A stretch of DNA of 64,000 nt, from contig CAZLPU010000001.1 of NCBI GenBank assembly GCA_964561475.1, positions 1-64,000 on the forward strand, read 5' to 3'. Both the position numbers and the translations under genes were made by a program. The notes under the pieces were generated by a model. That model was given only the letters and a program-made list of their open reading frames with translations. It searched no databases and was not told the origin of the DNA. Shown one piece after another: positions 53,613 to 62,642 of this stretch. Within the stretch, counting starts at the first letter, position 1, and the number at the start of each line of letters is the position of its first letter. Source of the DNA: CAYUYV01 sp964561475. Its GTDB lineage: Bacteria; Pseudomonadota; Alphaproteobacteria; JAJFIK01.

Positions 53613-53742
53613 CGGGTTTGCCCCCTTGTTGTGATGTGATGAGCCCGCAGTTTAGCCCATTCCACGCAGACGTGTCTTGGCGGGCCGCCTCTGGGAGCGG
53701 TCCTCAAGGCCCTTTTGGCGGGCACTTCACCTCTTGCGGGCG

Positions 53743-55143
53743 TTATCCCCGGATCGTGGTGTGGGGATTGAGAGGGAAGGGCCAGCGGAAGGGCGGCCGT
53801 GGCTTGTCCGGGTCAATGCGCCCGTCCCGGTAGGCCGCGATCAGGCGCAGGGAAAGCCAGCTCCCGGCGATACCGAAAATCACGCCGCCGAGGGCTTGGC
53901 CGATCAACACGCCCGGGGCACCGGCCAGGGCGGACCCGGCCATGGCCAGTGGAATGGTGCCCAAAGTGTTCCGGCCCCAGTTGAGGGCGGTGGAGTAGGT
54001 GGGGCGGTTGAGGTTGTTGAACGCCGCATTGGAGGCGAACAAGGCGCCGTTGAAAATGAACCCAAGGGCCAGGGGGCCGCAGAAGAGATAGAGCAGCTCC
54101 CGGGCCTCTCCATCGAGACCGAAAAGGGTGCTGATGGGCTCACGCAGGAAAAAGAGCAGGGCCGACACTGCCAGAACATAAAGGGCCGTAAACCGCAGAC
54201 CTTCGAGGAATGCCGAGCGGACACGGTCAAAGGCCTTAGCCCCGAAATTCTGACCGACAATGGGTCCGATTGCGCCGGAAAGCGCAAAAACGACCGCAAA
54301 AGCCACTGGCGTCAGCCGCCCGATCACCGCCATGGCCGCAACCGCGTTATCGCCGAAGGGGGCAAGGGTGGCGGTGACATAGGCATTACCGATGGGCGTG
54401 GCCACATTGGTGAGCATGGCGGGCACGGCGATGGCCGAAATGGCTCGGGAATCCTCGCGCATCCGCTTGAAGCTGAACCGCTCCAGTCCGCCGTGGTGGC
54501 GGTAAATGGGGATGATGGCCACAACCAGGACCCCGATACGGGCGCAAACCGATGCCATCGCCGCACCGTTCAGACCGAAATCCAGAACGAAAATGAAAAT
54601 CGGATCGAGACCGGCATTGACCACCCCGCCGGCAATCGTGGCCCACATGGCCCGGCGCGCATCCCCATGGGCGCGCAGAATACCCGTGGCACCCATGCCC
54701 ATGGCCATGATCGGCAGGGACGGCACGATGATGCGCAAGAACGTGACGGCGAGTTCGTGGGTGCGCCCCTGGGCACCGACGATACTGAGGAGGATCGGCA
54801 CCGCGAACCACACGATCACGGCGACCACCGAGGCCACGATAAAGCTGAAGGTGAGTGTGCTGGTGGCCAGCTGTTTCGCCCGCTCCAAATCCCCCGCACC
54901 CAGGGTCCGGGATACCAGCGCTGTCATGGCGATGGTCAGGCCGATACAGATGGAGACGGTGAAGAACATGATGGCGCCGGAATACCCGACCGCCGCGGCC
55001 AGTTCCGCCTCGCCCAGCATGGAAATGAACAGCAGGTCCACGAGGTCGGAGACGAAAATTGCGCTCAGACCGATGCTGCCGGTAAAGGCCATGACGACCA
55101 CATGGCGCATCAGACTGCCGTTGAGAAACTTCGCTTCCGCCAT
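53743..55143 (-). CDS. MATE family efflux transporter
   Basis: A 466-residue multidrug and toxic compound extrusion protein with twelve helices in two similar halves. Segments GSLMRHVVVMAFTGSIGLSA at the start and LVDLLFISMLGEAELAAAVG match MATE transporters; GPIVGQNFGA is the mirrored loop of the second half. It exports cationic drugs in exchange for Na+ or H+. The ribosome site before ATG 55143 is weak. It lies 145 bases after the hemolysin III family gene on the same strand. Confidence 0.9.
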   Translation of the reverse strand: MAEAKFLNGSLMRHVVVMAFTGSIGLSAIFVSDLVDLLFISMLGEAELAAAVGYSGAIMFFTVSICIGLTIAMTALVSRTLGAGDLERAKQLATSTLTFSFIVASVVAVIVWFAVPILLSIVGAQGRTHELAVTFLRIIVPSLPIMAMGMGATGILRAHGDARRAMWATIAGGVVNAGLDPIFIFVLDFGLNGAAMASVCARIGVLVVAIIPIYRHHGGLERFSFKRMREDSRAISAIAVPAMLTNVATPIGNAYVTATLAPFGDNAVAAMAVIGRLTPVAFAVVFALSGAIGPIVGQNFGAKAFDRVRSAFLEGLRFTALYVLAVSALLFFLREPISTLFGLDGEARELLYLFCGPLALGFIFNGALFASNAAFNNLNRPTYSTALNWGRNTLGTIPLAMAGSALAGAPGVLIGQALGGVIFGIAGSWLSLRLIAAYRDGRIDPDKPRPPFRWPFPLNPHTTIRG

Positions 55144-55288
55144 GAATTCTGTCCGCCGCGCATGAGGGTGTCCGGGTCCCGGAGCGGCGGTTCGGCGATG
55201 GACCAGGGGAAGACCTGGCCGGCGGAGACACGGGAAGAAGGGTCAGGCGCGCCGCTGCCCGGGAAAGGACAGGCCTCTTTATATCCCG

Positions 55289-55978
55289 TCAGGCCTTGTC
55301 GATCACAAGAGCATTCAGGATCGCGACATAGTGGCAGATGGCGGCGGCGAGAACGCAGCCGTGCCAGATGGCGTTGTGGTACTTCATGTTCTGGGCCAGA
55401 TGGAAAATCACGCCGACAGTGTAGGTGACGCCGCCGGCCACCAGCAGAACCAGGGTCACCGTGTTGACGGACTCGATCAGTGGGTTGATGGCGGCCACGA
55501 TGCTCCAGCCCATGGTCAGGCATAAAACTATGATCAGCCGGTCGGCCTTGCGGGGAAATGCGAACGCGATCACGGCACCCGAGACCGCCAGCCCCCAAAC
55601 CACGACGAACAAGCCCAGCCCCCAGGGTCCGCCAATTTTGGCCAGAGCGAAGGGGCTGTAGGTGCCCGCGATCATCAGGAAAATCGCGGCATGATCGAAC
55701 CGGCGCAGGATCTCTTTGGCCGCGGGCTCGTGGATGTGGTTGTAGAGCATGGAAAAGCTGAACATGGCCAACAGGCCCGTCGCATAGAGCGGCAGAGCCA
55801 CGGCGGTCCGGGTGTCCGCACCATCCCAAAGACCGAGAAACAGCAGAAGGGGAATACCCACAGCCGCCAACACAAGGCCGGTGATGTGGATCCCAAGATC
55901 AACCCGGAGTTCCGCTTTGGTGTAGGTGGGGAAGAAGGGCTGGGCTGTGGCGTCGCTGGTGACCGAGCGGGATGTCAA
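55289..55978 (-). CDS. Hemolysin III family (YqfA/PAQR-like) membrane protein
   Basis: A protein of about 229 residues with seven predicted helices of the HlyIII/PAQR family. Key motifs are SMLYNHIHEPAAKEILRRFD with AAIFLMIAGTYSPF, and FHLAQNMKYHNAIWH near the C-terminus, which carry the family's conserved zinc-site residues (Ser, Asp and paired His). The proteins may be membrane hydrolases. The start is unsure: TTG 55978 has GGAGAG 9 bases upstream, while an ATG at 56077 or 56194 would add polar sequence that does not fit the family. Confidence 0.82.
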   Translation of the reverse strand: MTSRSVTSDATAQPFFPTYTKAELRVDLGIHITGLVLAAVGIPLLLFLGLWDGADTRTAVALPLYATGLLAMFSFSMLYNHIHEPAAKEILRRFDHAAIFLMIAGTYSPFALAKIGGPWGLGLFVVVWGLAVSGAVIAFAFPRKADRLIIVLCLTMGWSIVAAINPLIESVNTVTLVLLVAGGVTYTVGVIFHLAQNMKYHNAIWHGCVLAAAICHYVAILNALVIDKA

Positions 55979-56242
55979 GGACCATACTCTCCGGTTTGGG
56001 GTCAGCTTCAGGATGAAAGGCCGGCGTTTCGTGCCCCTGCGCGGGTAGTCGCCTCCCTTAGAGCAGCACCGATCCATGTCCAGCATGTAACATATAAAGA
56101 ATAGAGCTACGCTTAACAAAATGTTGCAGAAATCCAACAAATTCGGCGCATTCGTGTCCGCCGCTGCGCAATAATTGCGCCAAATGAGGCTCAATCATCT
56201 CAGGAGCGTTTTGGAGGATGAGATCATTGATCTTTGGTTCAG

Positions 56243-56665
56243 TTACGACCTGATTTTGACGGTCAGGCGGCGCAGCGCATCCAGGGTCTGTTCGCTGCAA
56301 TGGTGTTCCATCCCTTCGGCATCCGCGTGGGCGGTGGCGTCATCGATGCCCAGGGCGAGGAGAAAGTCGTAGAGGATCTGGTGGCGCCTTCGGGCCTGGG
56401 CAGCGAGATCCTGACCCGCCTGGGTCAGGCAGACGGACCGGTAGGGTTCCGCCTCCAGCAGTCCCTGGCGCTTGAGCCGTTGAACGGTCTGCGTGGCCGT
56501 GGCCTTGCTGACCCCCATGAAACTGGCGATCTCCACCAGACGGGCCTCGCCCCGTTCGGCGATCAAATCGTCGATCAGTTCAACATAGTCCTCCGCCGTC
56601 TCGGACTGATGGGCTTCGCGGATCCTCTGGAATGCCGCTGCCCGCCGTTCTGAATCTCTCAGCAT
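56243..56665 (-). CDS. mntR: Manganese-dependent transcriptional regulator MntR
   Basis: A 140-residue DtxR/MntR-family repressor. It follows E. coli MntR closely: FQRIREAHQSETAEDYVELI, the winged helix-turn-helix IASFMGVSKATATQTVQRLK, RHQILYDFLLALGI and DAEGMEHHCSEQTLDALRR, including metal-site Asp, Glu and His residues. Bound to manganese it represses manganese uptake, and the troABCD operon at 32.1 kb is the natural target. A longer form starting at TTG 56728 is possible, but ATG 56665 matches the family. TAGGCTA (56732-56738) upstream is shared with the troA region. Confidence 0.9.
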   Translation of the reverse strand: MLRDSERRAAAFQRIREAHQSETAEDYVELIDDLIAERGEARLVEIASFMGVSKATATQTVQRLKRQGLLEAEPYRSVCLTQAGQDLAAQARRRHQILYDFLLALGIDDATAHADAEGMEHHCSEQTLDALRRLTVKIRS

Positions 56666-56845
56666 TTTAGACAAGGACTCACTCTCTCTGCCCCCAGATC
56701 TGCAATGACCCTTGATCGGGAACGCCAAACCTAGGCTACTGGGGCCCTGCGGACCAGATTTCTCTTGCTTTGCCCTATAAAGACGGAAGGGTTTCGTGCA
56801 GACCGGAGCCTGGAACCGCTGTATGCGGAAAGTGACTGTTTCCTG

Positions 56846-58009
56846 ATGATCGATAACGGCGACCTTGAGATATTCCTGGCTGCACCGCCGGGACTGGAAG
56901 CTCTCCTCCGGGATGAGGCTGCGGATCTGGGGTTTGATGTTCGGGAGACCGTGCCCGGCGGCGTCGTTTTACGGGGCTCCTGGAGGGAAGTCTGGCGGGC
57001 GAACCTGACCCTGCGCGGCGCGGTTAGGGTCCTGGTCCGGATCGGTCAAATGCCGGCGGTGCATCTGGCGCAACTGGACAAGCGGGCAAGACGGCTGCCC
57101 TGGGGGGCGGTCCTGCCCAAGGGCGCGGTGGTCCGGGTGGATGCAAGCTGCAAGCGCTCCAAGATCTATCATTCCGGTGCCGCCGCCCAGCGCATCGCCT
57201 CGGCCATGGAGGAAACCGCCGGTGCGTCCATTCAGGCCGAAGGCGACATCCGGATCTTTGTCCGGATCGAAGACGATCTGTGCACGGTGAGTATCGATAC
57301 GTCCGGGGAGCTTCTCCATAAACGCGGGTTCAAGCAGGCCGTGGGCAAGGCCCCTTTGCGGGAAACCCTGGCGGCTCTGTTCCTGAGGGCCTGCGGGTTT
57401 GGGCGCGCAGACGATCAGGCCGGCCCGGGAAACGCGGGGCGCATCCTGGATCCCATGTGCGGTTCCGGCACCTTGGTCATTGAAGCCGCCGAGATGGCCC
57501 TTGGTCTGGCCCCAGGGCGTGCCCGTGCCTTTGCCTTCGAGCGTCTTGCCGGTTTCAATAAAAAGGCGTGGACGGATTTGCGCCTTGAAGTCTGTGGCGG
57601 CGGCGCTCTCCCGGGTCATTCGGGGTCGGATGTTCGCTTCGAAGGGGGAGACCGGGATGCAGGAGCGGTGCGCATGAGCGAAGAGAATGCGGCGCGATCC
57701 GGGGTGGGGGAGTGGACCCGGTTCCGCCAGCATACGGTCAGTACACTGGACAGGCCGGAAGGGGACCCCGGGCTGGTCATGGTGAACCCGCCTTACGGCG
57801 CGCGGATCGGCGATCCCCACCGGCTGCGGTCACTCTACGCGACTTTTGGCCGGGTCATGAAAGACCGTTTCAGTGGCTGGCGGGTCGGACTTGTGACCAG
57901 CGACAAATCCCTGGCCCAGGCGACGGATTTGCCCTTCAGCCCGCCGGGGCCGCCTGTACCCCATGGCCCCTTGCGAATCCGGCTGTACCAGACCGGCCCC
58001 CTGCCCTGA
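56846..58009 (+). CDS. THUMP-type 23S rRNA methyltransferase, RlmL-like
   Basis: A 387-residue RNA methyltransferase. The N-terminal THUMP/ferredoxin-like region (IFLAAPPGLEALLRDEAADL, VDASCKRSKIYHSGAAAQRI) binds RNA. The Rossmann domain has LDPMCGSGTLVIEAAEMALG and the catalytic NPPYG, as in N2-guanine methyltransferases of the RlmL/RlmK/Trm14 group. It is shorter than E. coli RlmL (702), lacking the C-terminal RlmK half. ATG 56846 begins close to the family start. It is divergent from mntR. Its 3' end overlaps an antisense decayed gene. Confidence 0.88.
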   Translation: MIDNGDLEIFLAAPPGLEALLRDEAADLGFDVRETVPGGVVLRGSWREVWRANLTLRGAVRVLVRIGQMPAVHLAQLDKRARRLPWGAVLPKGAVVRVDASCKRSKIYHSGAAAQRIASAMEETAGASIQAEGDIRIFVRIEDDLCTVSIDTSGELLHKRGFKQAVGKAPLRETLAALFLRACGFGRADDQAGPGNAGRILDPMCGSGTLVIEAAEMALGLAPGRARAFAFERLAGFNKKAWTDLRLEVCGGGALPGHSGSDVRFEGGDRDAGAVRMSEENAARSGVGEWTRFRQHTVSTLDRPEGDPGLVMVNPPYGARIGDPHRLRSLYATFGRVMKDRFSGWRVGLVTSDKSLAQATDLPFSPPGPPVPHGPLRIRLYQTGPLP

Positions 58010-58195
58010 TCCCACGCGGCGATGTTCTTCTGGGCGCTGCGGTGGAAGGCCAGGATGTTCACCATAGCCAGGACGAGGATCACCATCTTGGTGCGGAAAA
58101 AGAGATTGTGATCGTAAAGCAGCGGCTTGGCGTAGAAGAGTTGCAGCCCGGTTATCACCATCACGATGAAGCCCGCAATGGTCCAGGACAGAACC
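58010..58195 (-). pseudogene. Remnant of a DUF6644-like membrane protein
   Basis: The minus-strand segment VLSWTIAGFIVMVITGLQLF, YAKPLLYDHNLFFRTKMVIL and AMVNILAFHRSAQKNIAAWD resembles the second half of a DUF6644-type membrane protein. It starts without its own N-terminus, directly after the hupE remnant, and runs into the 3' end of the RlmL-like gene. It has no start codon of its own and is cut at the end. Confidence 0.55.
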
Positions 58196-58578
58196 CGCCC
58201 AGATGCTCGAAGGCCGTGTAAACGACGAAAAGGCCGATCACGGCGTCTACGGCATATTGGTTCACTGTGCCCAAGGGTGAACAGGGAGACATAGATCACC
58301 ACGTCCCTGAGCCGGTGCGAGAAGAAGACCACGCCAATCAGGAAAAACACATGATCAAGCCCCGTGACCATGTGCTTGGCGCCGAGATACAGGAACGGAA
58401 TAGGGGCCGGGCCGTTGATGGCCGCGACAATCCGGGCGTTTGAATCCGAACCGTCATGGGCCGGAGCAGTGCTTGCCGTTGTGACCAACCAAAAGGCACC
58501 CAGAACACAAAAGCCGTAAAGGATCACGGTGCGGATTGCGCCCAGGCTCCAGAACCCCTCGCGGAGACCCACGGTCAT
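58193..58578 (-). pseudogene. Decayed hupE/ureJ-type gene (frameshift and internal deletion)
   Basis: The first 105 codons match HupE/UreJ family membrane proteins (GAKHMVTGLDHVFFLIGVVF, then RDVVIYVSLFTLGHS). Just after GHS the family sequence continues in another frame: VNQYAVDAVIGLFVVYTAFE (58265-58200), after a loss of about 12 residues of family sequence. The remaining C-terminal half is gone, replaced by the DUF6644-like remnant. HupE proteins are linked to nickel or metal transport. No hydrogenase or urease gene is nearby. Confidence 0.7.
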
Positions 58579-58890
58579 CGCAGGCCTGAAAGCCCGGCGC
58601 TACCCAGGCGCGTGCATCACCGGCCGACTGATCTGGCGCACCCTCTTTGAGGGCAATCGACATAGACCGTTTCCGTTAAGATTGCTCCTGCACGTCTTCT
58701 GTTTTACCACTGTGCCTGTTCGCGACCGACGAGCCGGGCCGGGCAGTTCCGCTAATCGATGCCGGATGTTCCATCGGTAACCGGATCAATGGTGATGGGT
58801 ATGGGAACTGTTCTCACGACCGGTTCCCCAAGGCCTGCGCTGTTTCAATGACTGTTCTCTGGGCATTGAAAGCCCTGAGTGGAGGGAATG
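58579..58890 (+). promoter_or_regulatory. Leader region of ppsA (312 bp, no gene)
   Basis: No gene is seen in this stretch between the hupE remnant and ppsA. An inverted repeat GGGAAC (58803-58808) and GTTCCC (58823-58828) lies about 65-85 bases before the start codon and could be an operator. GGAGGG at 58881-58886 is the ribosome site. Confidence 0.45.
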
Positions 58891-61287
58891 ATGAGCACAG
58901 ATTACGTTGCATGGTTCGAGCATCTTGGATCCGGTGACGTGGGCCGGGTCGGCGGCAAGAACGCGTCCCTCGGTGAGATGGTCTGTGCTCTCAGCAGCAA
59001 GGGTGTGCGGGTTCCGGGCGGTTTCGCGACCACGGCCACGGCCTACCGGGAGTACGTGGCTGCCAATGGTATTGAATCGGACCTGAGGGCGAGGGTGGCG
59101 GCCCTGGGATCCGGGCGCGCGTCTCTTCAGGAGACGGGTGAGGCGATCCGGAAGCTGTTCCTGGACGGAGAGTTTCCCCCTGCGATCGCTCAAGCGATCT
59201 GCGAGGCCTATGGGGAGCTTTCCCGGCGCAAGGGCGTGTCCGAGGCCAGTGTTGCCGTGCGCAGCAGTGCCACGGCCGAAGACCTGCCCCAGGCCAGCTT
59301 CGCGGGCCAACAGGAAACATTTCTGAACATCAGCGGAGAGCGGGCCCTGATGGATGCCTGTCGGCGCTGTTTCGCTTCCCTGTTCACGGACCGGGCGATC
59401 AGCTACCGGGAGACCCAGGGCTTTGACCATTTCGACGTGGCTCTGTCCATCGGCATTCAGCTGATGGCCCGATCCGATCTGGCCGGCTCAGGAGTGATGT
59501 TTTCCATCGATACGGAAACCGGATTTCCCCGGGTGGCCGTCATCAATGCGGCATGGGGCCTGGGCGAAACGGTTGTTCAGGGTGCGGTGGACCCGGACCG
59601 TTACCTGGTGTTCAAACCCCTTCTGGAGGATCGGCGGTTTGCACCGGTCATTGAGCGGACCCTGGGCGCGAAACAACACAAAATGGTCTATGCCACGGGG
59701 GGCAGCAAAAGCACGGCCACAGTGGCGACAACTCAGAAAGAGCGTCAGTCCTTTGTTCTAAACGATGCGGAAATTCTGGAACTCGGCCGCTGGGCCCGGA
59801 CGATCGAAGAACACTATGGCCGCCCCATGGACATGGAATGGGCAAAGGACGGGGAGAGCGGCGAACTCTATATGGTCCAGGCCCGTCCGGAGACGGTTCA
59901 GGCCTCCCGGGAGGTCAGCCAGCTTAATACCTACCATCTGCAATCGGAGGGAACGCCGCTGTTGATGGGTTGGGCCATCGGCGAGGCCATTTCCACCGGC
60001 AAGGTATGTGTCATTCATAGTCCGGATGATATTCGCCACTTCCAGGACGGCGCCATACTCGTAACCGGCATGACCGACCCGGATTGGGTGCCGATCATGA
60101 AACGGGCGGCTGGCATCATTACCGATCATGGCGGGACCACCAGCCACGCGGCCATTGTGAGCCGGGAGCTGGGCGTGCCGGCAATCGTGGGAACCGGTCA
60201 CGGTACGGAAGTGCTGACCGAGGGGCAGGACATCACCTTGTCCTGTGCCCACGGCGAAGAGGGCATTGTTTATGAGGGTGTTCTGCCCTTCGAGACCAGT
60301 GAAGTCGATCTGTCCAATCTGCCGGAAACCCGCACCCGGATGATGGTTAATGTCGCAAGCCCCGGATCCGCGTTCCGGTGGTGGCGTCTCCCATCCAACG
60401 GGGTCGGCCTCGCACGGATGGAGTTCATCATCAACAATCTGATCAAGATCCACCCCATGGCGCTGGTGCATCCTGACCAGGTGGAAGACCGGTCTGCCGC
60501 CCATCAGATCCTGGCGATGACCCGAGGATTTGAAACGCCAACGGATTATTTTGTGGAACTGCTGGCGCTTGGTATTGCCAAGCTGGCAGCCGCGCACCAT
60601 CCCGATCCGGTGATCGTCAGGCTGAGTGATTTTAAGACCAACGAATATGCCCATTTGATCGGCGGCCAGGGGTTTGAGCCCCATGAGGAAAACCCGATGA
60701 TCGGCTGGCGCGGTGCGTCCCGATACTATGATCCGCGCTATCGGGAGGGATTTGCCCTTGAATGCCGCGCCTTGAAAAAAGTCCGGGAGCAAATCGGTCT
60801 TGATAATGTCATCGTCATGGTTCCCTTCTGCCGAACCCCCGACGAGGCGGACAAGGTGCTTTCTGAAATGGCCACCAATGGGCTTGAGCGGGGCCAGAAT
60901 GGCCTCCAGGTCTATATGATGTGCGAGATCCCTGCGAATGTGTTCCTTGCGGATGAATTTGCGCGCCGGTTCGATGGGTTCTCCATCGGCTCCAACGACC
61001 TTACCCAGCTCGTTCTCGGCATAGATCGGGACTCAGGTGATCTGGCCTCCCTGTTCGACGAGCGCGAAGAGGCCGTGAAGCGGGCGGTGCGCCAGGCCAT
61101 TGCCAGCGCCCATGAGGCGGGCATCAAGATCGGGATCTGTGGTCAGGCGCCCAGCAACTATCCGGACTTCGCGGAATTCCTGGTAGAACTGGGCATCGAT
61201 TCCATATCGCTCAACCCGGACAGTTTTGTCACCACCGTTGGCCGGGTTGCGGAACTCGAAAACCGGCTTGGCCGGGCGGCTGGCTGA
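58891..61287 (+). CDS. ppsA: Phosphoenolpyruvate synthase
   Basis: A 798-residue enzyme that makes phosphoenolpyruvate from pyruvate, ATP and water, needed for gluconeogenesis from C3 compounds. The N-terminal ATP-binding domain has GGKNASLGEM and SSATAEDLPQASFAGQQET. The phosphohistidine is in ITDHGGTTSHAAIVSREL. The C-terminal PEP-utilizing barrel has GLARMEFIINN, VMVPFCRTPDEAD, FSIGSNDLTQLVLGIDRDS and GICGQAPSNYPDF. The length agrees with E. coli PpsA (792). ATG 58891 is chosen from the GGAGGG spacing; 58888 is almost equal. A D-2-hydroxyacid dehydrogenase gene follows after 15 bases. Confidence 0.95.
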   Translation: MSTDYVAWFEHLGSGDVGRVGGKNASLGEMVCALSSKGVRVPGGFATTATAYREYVAANGIESDLRARVAALGSGRASLQETGEAIRKLFLDGEFPPAIAQAICEAYGELSRRKGVSEASVAVRSSATAEDLPQASFAGQQETFLNISGERALMDACRRCFASLFTDRAISYRETQGFDHFDVALSIGIQLMARSDLAGSGVMFSIDTETGFPRVAVINAAWGLGETVVQGAVDPDRYLVFKPLLEDRRFAPVIERTLGAKQHKMVYATGGSKSTATVATTQKERQSFVLNDAEILELGRWARTIEEHYGRPMDMEWAKDGESGELYMVQARPETVQASREVSQLNTYHLQSEGTPLLMGWAIGEAISTGKVCVIHSPDDIRHFQDGAILVTGMTDPDWVPIMKRAAGIITDHGGTTSHAAIVSRELGVPAIVGTGHGTEVLTEGQDITLSCAHGEEGIVYEGVLPFETSEVDLSNLPETRTRMMVNVASPGSAFRWWRLPSNGVGLARMEFIINNLIKIHPMALVHPDQVEDRSAAHQILAMTRGFETPTDYFVELLALGIAKLAAAHHPDPVIVRLSDFKTNEYAHLIGGQGFEPHEENPMIGWRGASRYYDPRYREGFALECRALKKVREQIGLDNVIVMVPFCRTPDEADKVLSEMATNGLERGQNGLQVYMMCEIPANVFLADEFARRFDGFSIGSNDLTQLVLGIDRDSGDLASLFDEREEAVKRAVRQAIASAHEAGIKIGICGQAPSNYPDFAEFLVELGIDSISLNPDSFVTTVGRVAELENRLGRAAG

Positions 61288-61302
61288 TTGCGGAGGCGCA
61301 AG

Positions 61303-62322
61303 GTGAAGATCGCTGTATTCGAAGCTGAGAAATGGGAAGAGGAGGCGTTCCAGGGACTGAGCGCTTCCCATGATGTAACCTTCTGCGACGCGGCCCTGGA
61401 CCGGCGTACGGCCAGCGCCCGTGGCAGCGCCGAGATCATCAGTACCTTCGTCAACTCCCGACTGGGCGCGGATGTGCTGGATCATTTCTCCGCACTCAAG
61501 ATGATCGCAACTCGGTCGACCGGGTTTGACCATATCGACCTGGATTGGTGCGCGGCGCACGGGGTGAAGGTTGCGAATGTTCCCGACTATGGTGATTCGA
61601 CGGTGGCGGAGCATGTCTTCACACTGCTGCTGTCCGTGGCGCGCCATGTTGTGGAGGCTTCCGCACGTACCCGGTCCGGCAACTTTTCTCAATCGGGTCT
61701 GCGCGGGTTCGAGCTGTGCGATAAGACATTCGGCGTGATTGGCACAGGCCGGATCGGGCGCCGGGCGATCGAGATCGCCTTGGGCTTCCGGATGAATGTC
61801 ATTGCCTATGATCTTTATCCGGACCAGGAATGGGCTGAGCGGGCCGGTGTCCGCTACGGCAGCCTCGACGCGGTTCTGGCCGCCTCTGACGTGCTCACCC
61901 TCCACGTGCCCTCAAGGCCGGAGACCGCCAATCTGATTTCCGACCGGGAATTCGGCCTCATGAAGCCGGGGGCTGTCCTGATCAACACGGCCCGGGGCAG
62001 CGTGGTGGATGTGCCCGCCCTGGTGCGGGCCCTGGCCGACGGCAAACTTCGGGCTGCGGGTCTGGATGTCCTGCCCCAGGAGCCCTTGATCCGCGAAGAG
62101 GCTCAGATTTTCCGGGCCGATGCCGATGAGGCGTCCGGCGATCAGCACGACCTGAAAGCCCTTGTGGCGAACCACGTGCTTCTGCGTTTCCCGAACGTGC
62201 TGGTCACACCCCACAATGCCTACAACACCTACAGTGCCGTGCGCCGGATTATCGGCACAACCCTTGAAAATATTGAGGGATTCGTGAGCGGTCGTCCCCA
62301 GAACATCGTCTCCCGCGGCTGA
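61303..62322 (+). CDS. D-isomer specific 2-hydroxyacid dehydrogenase (D-lactate dehydrogenase-like)
   Basis: A 339-residue NAD-dependent dehydrogenase. The nucleotide fold is VIGTGRIGRRAIEIALGFRM and the substrate Arg is in LINTARGSVVDVPALVRALA; a catalytic Glu/His pair is likely in GLDVLPQEPLIREE and VTPHNAYNT. YGDSTVAEHVFTLLLSVARH fits D-lactate dehydrogenase (LdhA). GTG 61303 follows GGAGG by 7 bases; a TTG at 61288 is less likely. It lies directly after ppsA, so pyruvate may be shared: one enzyme uses it for PEP, the other may reduce it to D-lactate or oxidise D-lactate to pyruvate. Confidence 0.86.
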   Translation: MKIAVFEAEKWEEEAFQGLSASHDVTFCDAALDRRTASARGSAEIISTFVNSRLGADVLDHFSALKMIATRSTGFDHIDLDWCAAHGVKVANVPDYGDSTVAEHVFTLLLSVARHVVEASARTRSGNFSQSGLRGFELCDKTFGVIGTGRIGRRAIEIALGFRMNVIAYDLYPDQEWAERAGVRYGSLDAVLAASDVLTLHVPSRPETANLISDREFGLMKPGAVLINTARGSVVDVPALVRALADGKLRAAGLDVLPQEPLIREEAQIFRADADEASGDQHDLKALVANHVLLRFPNVLVTPHNAYNTYSAVRRIIGTTLENIEGFVSGRPQNIVSRG

Positions 62323-62642
62323 TCTGATCTTGGCCACTGCGCCACAGGCGCTGCGTTTCATTGACGGAATCGCGGCCATTGGCTAGCGTGCGAGATGTCC
62401 GTAAGGTGGTCGTCCGCTCTATTCTATTGTCTTCAAAGTGGCTTGGAATTTCGCCGCGCAGCGGGGTGGTGGCATCCACCCGCAGGGCCGTTTTCTCGCT
62501 TCGTGCCCGAGCGTTTGGCCGGATTTTCCTTGCCAACCGTAAAGTCCATGATCGTAGGATTGAGGCGACGGATGATGCGATGAGGGACGTCCCCCCGCTG
62601 AGGAATACGGGGTATGCCGTTTTGACCGTGGTTTGAACCAAT
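62323..62642. other. Gene-free stretch before the sulfotransferase gene
   Basis: These 320 bases have lower GC than the flanking genes around 62400-62640. TTGACG (62361-62366) with TAGCGT (62384-62389) at 17-base spacing is a weak promoter candidate. A short plus-strand frame covers much of it but shows no family features, so I do not call a gene. Confidence 0.5.

Noticed and set aside
62361..62636. 91-codon plus-strand frame before the sulfotransferase
   Set aside because: No ribosome site, no family likeness and basic composition typical of shadow frames.
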